A stretch of 64,000 nucleotides of DNA, from contig NZ_WFLK01000008.1 in NCBI RefSeq assembly GCF_009208565.1, forward strand, positions 1-64,000. Reading direction: 5' to 3'. Positions within the stretch are counted from its first letter, which is position 1. Every line of letters begins with the position of its first letter. Below, piece by piece: positions 57,904 through 64,000 of the stretch. A model generated the notes under the pieces. It did not search any database. It saw only the letters and a program-made list of their open reading frames with translations, and was not told the origin of the DNA. The position numbers and the translations under genes are program-made. Origin of the DNA: Janthinobacterium aquaticum. GTDB taxonomy: Bacteria > Pseudomonadota > Gammaproteobacteria > Burkholderiales > Burkholderiaceae_D.

Positions 57904-59527
57904 CAAGGAAGAGCGCGGCGTCAGCGCGCCCGATGAACGCCTACTGCCGGAACCCGAGGTGGACAAGGCCAGCCGCTGGCTGCCTTCGCTGGTGTGGCTG
58001 ATTCCCTTGCTGGCCGCGCTGATCGGCGGCGTGCTGGCGGCCAAGTCGGTGCTCGACAAGGGGCCGACGGTGACCGTCAGCTTCAAGAGCGCTGAAGGAC
58101 TGGAACCGGGCAAGACCAAGGTCAAGTACAAGGACGTCGATATCGGCCAGGTGCGCGCGATCAACCTGGGCGACGATTTGAGCCGGGTGCTGGTCACCAT
58201 CGAAATGAGCAAGGAGGCGCGCCGCTTTGCCACCGCCGATTCGCGTTTCTGGGTGGTGCGTCCGCAGATCGGCGCCAGCGGCGTGACGGGCCTGGGCACC
58301 TTGTTGTCCGGCGCCTATATCGGCGTCGATACGGGCAAGTCGGAAACGAAGAAGGAGCAGTTCACGGGCCTGGAAACGGCGCCGCCGGTGGCCGGCGACC
58401 AGAAGGGCAAGCTGTTTACGCTGCATGCCGAAAGCCTCGGCTCGATCGATGTCGGCTCACCCCTGTTCTACCACCGCGTGCGGGTCGGCAATGTGGTCAG
58501 CTATGGGCTCGACAAGGATGGCAACGGCATTACCCTGTCGGTGTTCGTCAATGCACCGTACGACCAGTTCGTGGGCAAGAATGCGCGCTGGTGGCATGCC
58601 AGCGGCGTCGATGTGCGGCTCGACTCGAACGGCTTCAAGCTCAATACGCAGTCGCTGGCGGCGCTGCTGGTGGGCGGCATCGCATTTGAATCGGAAAACG
58701 GCCACAAACCGGCCGAACCGGCGGTTGCTGGCACTAGTTATCGCCTGGCGGCCGATGAAGCGAGCGCCATGCGCGCGCCCGATGGCGAAGCGCTGACCAC
58801 GGTGTTTTATTTTGACCAGTCGCTGCGCGGCCTGCAGCCCGGCGCCACGGTCGACTTTCGCGGCATCGTGCTCGGTGAAGTGCGCTCGGTCGGCGTAGAG
58901 TACGACCCGGTGAAAAAGAACTTCCGCATGCCGGTCACGGTCAACCTGTATCCGGGTCGCCTGGGTTCCGGCTTCAAGACGGCGCTGGGCGAGGGCGATA
59001 CCACGGCCGGCCATCAGGTACTGGAACGCATGGTCAGTCGCGGCCTGCGCGCGCAGCTGCGTACCGGCAACCTGCTGACCAGCCAGCTGTATATCGCGCT
59101 CGACTTCTTCCCGAAAGCGCCGAAAGTGATGATTGACACCAGCAAGTATCCGATCGAAGTGCCGACCGTACCCAATACGCTCGACGAACTGCAGACGCAG
59201 GTGGCCAGCATCGCCCGCAAGCTCGATCAGATTCCGTTCGGCGAGATCGGCGACAATCTGAACGACACGCTCAAGCAGGCCAATGTGCTGTTCACGCAGC
59301 TCGACAAGGAAGTGGTGCCGGAAATGCGCGATACGCTGACCGCGGCCAAGCATACCTTCGGTTCGGCCGAGCAAGTGCTGCAGAAGGATTCGCCGCTGCA
59401 GTCCGAAGTACGCCAGGCATTGCAGCAGCTGACGCAAACGCTGCAGTCGCTCAATGCGCTGACCGATTACCTGGAACGCCACCCCGAAGCGCTGATTCGT
59501 GGCAAAAAAGGAGATGACAAAAAATGA
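57896..59527 (+). CDS. pqiB: PqiB, three-MCE-domain lipid transport protein
   Basis: Periplasm-spanning protein of 543 residues anchored by one N-terminal helix (WLPSLVWLIPLLAALIGGVLA). Three MCE (mammalian cell entry) domains follow: VTVSFKSAEGLEPGKTKVKYK as two blocks, LFTLHAESLGSIDVGSPLFY, and TVFYFDQSLRGLQPGATVDF. The C-terminus is a long coiled coil (about 430-530: TLDELQTQVASIARKLD, QLTQTLQSLNALTDYLERH). PqiB oligomers form a needle between inner and outer membrane. It overlaps pqiA by 8 bases and pqiC by 4. Confidence 0.95.
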   Translation: MSDKEERGVSAPDERLLPEPEVDKASRWLPSLVWLIPLLAALIGGVLAAKSVLDKGPTVTVSFKSAEGLEPGKTKVKYKDVDIGQVRAINLGDDLSRVLVTIEMSKEARRFATADSRFWVVRPQIGASGVTGLGTLLSGAYIGVDTGKSETKKEQFTGLETAPPVAGDQKGKLFTLHAESLGSIDVGSPLFYHRVRVGNVVSYGLDKDGNGITLSVFVNAPYDQFVGKNARWWHASGVDVRLDSNGFKLNTQSLAALLVGGIAFESENGHKPAEPAVAGTSYRLAADEASAMRAPDGEALTTVFYFDQSLRGLQPGATVDFRGIVLGEVRSVGVEYDPVKKNFRMPVTVNLYPGRLGSGFKTALGEGDTTAGHQVLERMVSRGLRAQLRTGNLLTSQLYIALDFFPKAPKVMIDTSKYPIEVPTVPNTLDELQTQVASIARKLDQIPFGEIGDNLNDTLKQANVLFTQLDKEVVPEMRDTLTAAKHTFGSAEQVLQKDSPLQSEVRQALQQLTQTLQSLNALTDYLERHPEALIRGKKGDDKK

Positions 59528-60129
59528 TCAAAGCACTCACGCTGGCCACCGCTGCGGCCCTGATGCTGGGCGCCTGCTCGACCTCGCCGCCCGAGCATTT
59601 CTATACCCTGTCCGGCGGTGCTGACACACAGCCGGCCAAGCCTGTTCAATACTACGTGGAAGTGCTGGCCGTCAGCGTGCCGCAGCAGGTCAACCGCAAT
59701 CAGTTCGTGGTGACGTCGACCTCGGGCCGCATTGAGCTGCGTGAACAGCAGCGCTGGGCCGGGCCGCTGGCCGGCGAAATCGGCCAGTCACTGTCGACCG
59801 CCGTCACGGCCGACCTGGGCGCCATTGACGTGTTCCGCACGCCGTATCCGGACAAGCTGCCGGTCTACCGCATCAGCACCAATGTGCTGCGCTTTGAATC
59901 GGTGATGGACAGCCACGCGCTGATCGACGCCGTCTGGAGCGTGCGCCAATTGTCGAGCAATCAGGTGCTGACCTGCCGCACCGTGGCCAGCGAAAAGGTC
60001 GGCGCCGGCTACGATGAACTGGTGCTCGGTCACCGCCACGCCGTGCAGAAGATCGCCAGCGAGATGGCGCAGGTGGTGCGCGGTTTTGGCAGCGCCAGCG
60101 GCGCCTGTCCGACAACTCAAACAAACTGA
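59524..60129 (+). CDS. pqiC: PqiC outer-membrane lipoprotein
   Basis: 201-residue lipoprotein with lipobox LGAC at residues 15-18. It belongs to the ABC-type transport auxiliary lipoprotein family: HFYTLSGG after the signal, YYVEVLAVSVPQQVNRNQFV, RIELREQQRWAGPLAGEI and a C-terminal ATPase-independent domain. PqiC docks PqiB at the outer membrane. It is coupled to pqiB through a 4-base overlap. A small gene of unknown function follows after 7 bases. Confidence 0.93.
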   Translation: MIKALTLATAAALMLGACSTSPPEHFYTLSGGADTQPAKPVQYYVEVLAVSVPQQVNRNQFVVTSTSGRIELREQQRWAGPLAGEIGQSLSTAVTADLGAIDVFRTPYPDKLPVYRISTNVLRFESVMDSHALIDAVWSVRQLSSNQVLTCRTVASEKVGAGYDELVLGHRHAVQKIASEMAQVVRGFGSASGACPTTQTN

Positions 60130-60136
60130 AACAACC

Positions 60137-60523
60137 ATGAAATTCATTGATTTTCCCGCTTTGCAGCAGCTCGCTGCTGCCTCGGCGCAAGTGAGCAAAC
60201 CATGCAGCTGCTGCAGCGTGCCGCTCGATGCGTGGCAGCGCCTGCCGACCTCGCTGGAACTGGAGCGTTTTGAAGAAGTGGGCACCTTGCGCGAAGACCC
60301 GTACGAGGAGCCGACCTTTGCCGAATACCATCCGAACGGCACCACCTACGACAGCGTGGACGCACCGATTGCGCCACGCTACTATCCGGCCAACCTGAGC
60401 CAGGTGTCGCGCTGCATGAATTGCAGCCGCCACTACCTGCGCTATAACGAGGCAGGCGGCTATTTCACGGAGTTGCGCATCCGCGCGCTGCGCCCGGAAC
60501 TGCTGGTCGACGCCGCGCTCTGA
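60137..60523 (+). CDS. Small cysteine-motif protein of unknown function
   Basis: 128 residues, no signal or membrane segment. It contains CSCC near residue 24 and CMNC near residue 95, a spacing that could form a zinc site. Acidic and aromatic residues lie between (EEVGTLREDPYEEPTFAEYH). I do not recognise the family. It starts 7 bases after pqiC and is probably in that operon. Its last 64 bases overlap, antiparallel, the end of the next gene on the minus strand, so both coding frames cannot be equally constrained there. Confidence 0.65.
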   Translation: MKFIDFPALQQLAAASAQVSKPCSCCSVPLDAWQRLPTSLELERFEEVGTLREDPYEEPTFAEYHPNGTTYDSVDAPIAPRYYPANLSQVSRCMNCSRHYLRYNEAGGYFTELRIRALRPELLVDAAL

Positions 60524-60885
60524 GCGGCAGCGTCCTGCGCGCCGGCCTGGCCGGCAAACCAGGACGCATAGGCAGTATTGGCTACCAGTTTGCGGTTGAG
60601 GTCCGGTGCGCCATCGCGCCACCAGACCGGCCCGCGCTCGCCCAGCGCCTGCTTGGCGCTGTCCACGTTTGCGCGTGCGGTGCGCTCGGCTGCTGCATCG
60701 CCGGCCTGCATGGCTGCCTTGACGGCGCGCCTGGCGTCCATCAGCTGATGAACCAGGCCTTGCCGCACTTCGGGCGACAGGCCCGGATTGGCGGCGCGCC
60801 ACAGCCGGCCGCGCACGATGATATAGCGGCCATCTGGCGTGACCAGTACGGCGCGCTTTCCATGGTGCTGCGGCTTGTCGGACAT
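60460..60885 (-). CDS. Conserved small protein of unknown function
   Basis: 141 residues, no signal peptide. The N-terminal part (KRAVLVTPDGRYIIVRGRLWRAANPGL) is followed by a helical, alanine-rich region with VHQLMDARRAVKAAMQAGD and an aromatic patch GPVWWRDGAPDLNRKLV. The last 20 residues are serine- and arginine-rich and overlap the opposite gene, so the true end may be shorter in related species. I cannot assign a function. The start at 60885 is preceded by a purine-rich stretch. Confidence 0.6.
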   Translation of the reverse strand: MSDKPQHHGKRAVLVTPDGRYIIVRGRLWRAANPGLSPEVRQGLVHQLMDARRAVKAAMQAGDAAAERTARANVDSAKQALGERGPVWWRDGAPDLNRKLVANTAYASWFAGQAGAQDAAAQSAASTSSSGRSARMRNSVK

Positions 60886-61063
60886 GGGCGGTACTCGTCT
60901 CGGGAAAACTGCAAGGTCGCATGATGGCGCCTTATGGTCGGTACGATTGCGCACTATCGGTTCGCAGACGATAGGGCAGCGTTGATCCCTGATGTAGAAA
61001 ATTAACGTAGAGCATGATACTTTGACATACTTGGTATCTGATTATTTTTTTACGGGATGACCG

Positions 61064-62464
61064 ATGCTGTCTTTTCTGATTGTGCTCGCCGCGCTGGCGT
61101 TCCTGATGCTGGCCGCCTACCGCGGCTACAGCGTTATTCTGTTTGCTCCCGTCGCGGCGCTGGGCGCGGTGCTGCTGACCGATCCGTCGGCCGTGGCGCC
61201 GGTTTTCAGCGGCATCTTTATGGAAAAGATGGTCGGCTTTATCAAGCTCTACTTCCCCGTATTCCTGCTGGGCGCCGTATTTGGCAAGCTGATTGAAATG
61301 TCGGGCTTTTCGCAGTCCATCGTCGCGGCCGCCATCCGCTATATCGGCCGCACCCGCGCCAATGCCGTGATCGTGGCTGTCTGTGGTGCGCTTACTTACG
61401 GCGGCGTATCGCTGTTCGTGGTGGTGTTTGCCGTCTATCCGTTTGCGGCCGAGTTGTACCGCCAGAGCAATATCCCCAAGCGCCTGATGCCGGGCGCCAT
61501 TGCGCTCGGTGCGTTTACCGCCACCATGGATACTTTGCCGGGCACGCCGCAGATTCAGAACATTATCCCCACCACCTTTTTTCACACCACCGGCTGGGCC
61601 GCGCCGTGGCTGGGTACCATCGGCGCCATTCTCACCATCGTGTTCGGTTTGATGTACCTGGAATGGCGCCGCCGCTCGGTGATGGCTACCGGCGAAGGCT
61701 ACGGCGTGGACACCCAGCCGCTGGCCAAGGTCGATGTCAACAACCTGCCGTCGCCGCTGCTGTCGGTGGCGCCGCTGGTGTTGGTTGGCGTGGCCAATTT
61801 CCTGCTGACCCATTGGATACCGCGCTGGTATGGCGACAGCCACCTGATCACCAGCGCCGAGCTGCCGGGCCTGCATGACCCTGTCACCACCTCGATCAAA
61901 TCGGTGGTCGGCATCTGGGCGGTTGAAGGCGCGCTGCTGCTGGGTATTTTGCTGGTCTGCATCACTGCCTTCAAGCGCATCAAGGACGGCTTTGCCGAAG
62001 GCACCAAGGGTGCAGTGGGCGGCGCGCTGCTGGCGGCCATGAACACGGCTTCCGAATACGGCTTTGGCGGCGTGATTGCCGCGCTGCCCGGCTTTATCGT
62101 GGTGCGCGACGCGCTGCGCAGCGTGCCCGACCCGCTGGTCAACGCCGCCGTTTCCGTTACCACCCTGGCCGGCATTACCGGTTCGGCCTCCGGCGGCATG
62201 AGCATCGCGCTGGCCGCCATGTCCGACAGCTTTATCGCCGCCGCCAACGCGGCCCATATCCCGCTCGAAGTCATGCACCGCATCGTCGCCATGGCCAGCG
62301 GCGGAATGGATACCCTGCCGCACAACGGCGCGGTGATTACCCTGCTGGCCGTGACGGGCCTGACGCACAAGCAGTCGTATCGCGATATCTTTGGCATCAC
62401 GATTATCAAGACGGTGATCGTGTTTATGGTGATTGGGGTTTATTATCTGACCGGGCTGGTCTGA
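61064..62464 (+). CDS. GntP-family permease
   Basis: Inner-membrane transporter of 466 residues with about twelve hydrophobic segments, of the gluconate/hydroxy-acid:H+ symporter family. Recognisable parts are FPVFLLGAVFGKLIEMSG, CGALTYGGVSLFVVVFAVYPFA as two blocks, TATMDTLPGTPQIQNIIPTTFF, and GGMSIALAAMSDSF followed by AMASGGMDTLPHNGAVITLL. GGGA precedes the start. The substrate is likely a small carboxylate (gluconate, 3-hydroxybutyrate or similar); the neighbours do not decide it. Its stop overlaps the start of the AraC-family gene (TGATG). Confidence 0.9.
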   Translation: MLSFLIVLAALAFLMLAAYRGYSVILFAPVAALGAVLLTDPSAVAPVFSGIFMEKMVGFIKLYFPVFLLGAVFGKLIEMSGFSQSIVAAAIRYIGRTRANAVIVAVCGALTYGGVSLFVVVFAVYPFAAELYRQSNIPKRLMPGAIALGAFTATMDTLPGTPQIQNIIPTTFFHTTGWAAPWLGTIGAILTIVFGLMYLEWRRRSVMATGEGYGVDTQPLAKVDVNNLPSPLLSVAPLVLVGVANFLLTHWIPRWYGDSHLITSAELPGLHDPVTTSIKSVVGIWAVEGALLLGILLVCITAFKRIKDGFAEGTKGAVGGALLAAMNTASEYGFGGVIAALPGFIVVRDALRSVPDPLVNAAVSVTTLAGITGSASGGMSIALAAMSDSFIAAANAAHIPLEVMHRIVAMASGGMDTLPHNGAVITLLAVTGLTHKQSYRDIFGITIIKTVIVFMVIGVYYLTGLV

Positions 62465-63537
62465 TGAACTTGCCAGTGATGTCGGGCCAACTGCTCTTTT
62501 TAGCCAGTGCGCTTGGTGCAGTCAATGGCATCTTGCTGGCGCTTTACCTGTTCAGCCGTCCGGCGGCGGGCCTGTCCAATTACATGCTGGGCGGGTTATT
62601 GCTGGCAATCGGCTTTCGCACGCTTAAATCGACTTTTTATTATTTCAACGCCGATCTGGCTATCGGTTTTATTCAGTTCGGACTGGCTGCCTGCTTGCTG
62701 ATCGGGCCGCTGACCTTTTTATATGTCGATTACCAGCTTGCGGAAATAAAAAACACGCCGGTTGCCAGAAAATGGTACCGGCATTTTCTGTTGCCGCTGC
62801 TGCTGATCGGGATTGCCGTATTCTTTCCGTATTCGCGCCAATCCGAGAATTGGTATTATGCAATTTGCTGCATGCATCTTTACTGGTTTGCCTATCTTGT
62901 CTGTGCCGGGAAAAAATTATGGCGCTCACGCGCTGTATTATTTTCGGAAGAAGGTAAAGTGTCGCGCCAGGCCATTCTTCTGCTTGGCGTGTATTTCAGC
63001 AGTTTCTTGATTCTCGCCGCGTATGTCAGCACGCCTTTTACTTCCTATATTGTGGGAGCGCTCTCGTTTACATTTACCGTGCATGTCAGCATCCTCACAT
63101 ATATATTGAAAGACGAGCACCAGCACAAGGAAACGAAAAAATACCAGAACCGCCGTCTGTCGCCACAGGATGCTGCGGCGCTGCTCTCCGCGCTAAGCGA
63201 GCAAATGTGCCAGCACAATCTTTATCTGAATCCCGGTTTGAGCCTGGCCCTGCTGGCCAAAAAAGTCGGCCATTTGCCCACCACCGTTTCGCAGGTGATC
63301 AACGACAATCTGCAAAAAAGTTTCAATCTTTATATCAATGAATTTCGTATCGAGCATGCCAGGCGCCTGCTGATCGATGAAGCCCATCTGACGATGGAGC
63401 TGGTAGCCGAGCGCAGCGGCTTCAATTCCAATTCAACTTTTTTTGCAGCTTTCAAGAAGATCGCCGGACAGACCCCGGCAAGCTACCGCGCGGCCCATGC
63501 TGCCGGTGCTGTTGTGTTATCAAAATCCGGTGCCTAG
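62464..63537 (+). CDS. Membrane-anchored AraC-family regulator
   Basis: 357 residues. Residues 1 to about 225 contain six or seven hydrophobic helices (LFLASALGAVNGILLALYLFS in parts, AACLLIGPLTFLYVDY, HFLLPLLLIGIAVFF). The C-terminal 110 residues are an AraC/XylS DNA-binding domain: LSLALLAKKVGHLPTTVSQVI as the first HTH, and MELVAERSGFNSNSTFFAAFKK with GQTPASYR as the second. Membrane-bound AraC proteins of this type probably sense envelope or extracellular signals. Overlap with the GntP gene by one base suggests coupled expression and control of transport. Confidence 0.88.
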   Translation: MNLPVMSGQLLFLASALGAVNGILLALYLFSRPAAGLSNYMLGGLLLAIGFRTLKSTFYYFNADLAIGFIQFGLAACLLIGPLTFLYVDYQLAEIKNTPVARKWYRHFLLPLLLIGIAVFFPYSRQSENWYYAICCMHLYWFAYLVCAGKKLWRSRAVLFSEEGKVSRQAILLLGVYFSSFLILAAYVSTPFTSYIVGALSFTFTVHVSILTYILKDEHQHKETKKYQNRRLSPQDAAALLSALSEQMCQHNLYLNPGLSLALLAKKVGHLPTTVSQVINDNLQKSFNLYINEFRIEHARRLLIDEAHLTMELVAERSGFNSNSTFFAAFKKIAGQTPASYRAAHAAGAVVLSKSGA

Positions 63538-63715
63538 CCGGTCAGCGCAGACAGGCTACGGAATCATGTATCCGGAGTGCGTAATCATGCTTTGCCAGCC
63601 CCAGCCTGCGCTTTAACCCTACATTTGCACCTTGGCATCGCTGTCGCTTGATGCGACCGCTGTACCACCGTATTTACCTTCGGTGACAAGGTACCTGCAA
63701 ATCACGGGATCATGT
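63538..63715. other. Intergenic stretch with a repeated ATCATGTAT motif
   Basis: ATCATGTAT occurs at 63564-63572 and again at the start of the next gene (63710-63718). A weak inverted repeat ACCTT/AAGGT lies near 63677. No gene or clear promoter is visible. Confidence 0.3.
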
Positions 63716-64000
63716 ATGAGTTCATTGTTTATCCGCGCCCTGCTGGGCGCTTGGCTGTTGTTGTGCCTGTCCCATGTTGCAGCACGTTCAAATGAGCGAT
63801 TGCAGCACCAGGGCAGCGATACCGAACAGATCGCCCGAACGCTGACCGACTATATCGAGGGAACCGCCAATGCCGATCCGCTCAAGCTGCGGCGCGCCTT
63901 TCATCCGGACTTCAAGCTCTACACGGTAGGCGAGGCCGGTGAGCTGATTGCGCGCTCGGGTGAGCAATATATCGCCGGCTTCAGGCCCGGTGAAAAAAAC
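63716..64000 (+). CDS. Exported NTF2-like (lumazine-binding/DUF-type) protein, 5' part
   Basis: The frame stays open to the window end (95 codons). Residues 1 to about 24 are a signal peptide (SSLFIRALLGAWLLLCLSHV, cleavage near AARS). The mature part begins with a helix IARTLTDYIEGTANADPLKL and the segment RRAFHPDFKLYTVGEAGEL, which is the pattern of the small NTF2-like lumazine-binding-2 family. These are usually about 150 residues and of unknown role. An ATG four bases earlier is in another frame. The gene continues beyond the window. Confidence 0.75.
   Translation, partial: MSSLFIRALLGAWLLLCLSHVAARSNERLQHQGSDTEQIARTLTDYIEGTANADPLKLRRAFHPDFKLYTVGEAGELIARSGEQYIAGFRPGEKN

Noticed and set aside
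60954-60974. CTATCG/CGATAG inverted repeat before the GntP gene as a terminator
   Set aside because: Only 6 bp, no T run, and no gene ends there in a matching direction except at a distance.

Overview
The window looks like chromosome of a high-GC betaproteobacterium, most probably Burkholderiales, family Oxalobacteraceae (the Janthinobacterium/Massilia/Duganella group). This rests on the 5S rRNA sequence at the left edge, the codon use, the family make-up of the proteins, and the paired GTAG-headed REP elements. The genus is an inference. I see no phage, plasmid or insertion sequence genes.

Almost the whole stretch is devoted to breaking down nucleic acids, nucleosides and nucleobases. After the 3' end of a 5S rRNA gene with its terminator (1-147), the left block (382-9647) covers purine-ring catabolism: uraH, puuE, xdhABC, guaD and an exported adenosine deaminase. 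A second block (10433-17972) encodes exported functions: a large Oar-type TonB-dependent receptor, a lipoprotein 5'-nucleotidase, a phospholipase-D-fold enzyme and an S1/P1 nuclease. Together with the exported deaminase this reads as an extracellular nucleic-acid scavenging set. A DeoR regulator and a divergent NudK-like Nudix protein carrying an extra nucleoside-deoxyribosyltransferase-like domain follow.

The middle (19909-33463) handles nucleosides: a BMP-type nucleoside ABC importer, a LysR regulator, pseudouridine-5'-phosphate glycosidase and pseudouridine kinase on the minus strand. Divergent from these is a plus-strand salvage run of purine nucleoside phosphorylase, phosphopentomutase, thymidine phosphorylase, cytidine deaminase and a long TadA-like deaminase with an unassigned C-terminal half. 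A less related stretch (33460-37212) holds a dipeptidase, a VOC protein, a small membrane protein, an outer-membrane barrel and a PEP-CTERM protein.

The right half begins with the reductive pyrimidine pathway (37241-49539): a RutR-like TetR regulator, a MocR-type regulator, beta-alanine aminotransferase, methylmalonate/malonate-semialdehyde dehydrogenase, PreT/PreA, an NCS1 permease, dihydropyrimidinase and beta-ureidopropionase. Urate breakdown then resumes (51093-56479) with a UraD-AllC fusion, a LysR regulator, membrane urate oxidase PuuD and an M20 hydrolase. The window closes with pqiABC, two short unknown genes, a GntP-type permease overlapping a membrane-anchored AraC regulator, and the start of an NTF2-like protein.

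Five inverted-pair REP elements sit between transcription units, and three of them contain the stop codon of the gene in front. Several candidate operators are visible: a RutR-like palindrome, a half-site shared by the two separated urate loci, 20-bp-period direct repeats at the DeoR and psuK starts, and a cluster of GTCACA half-sites before the TonB receptor.
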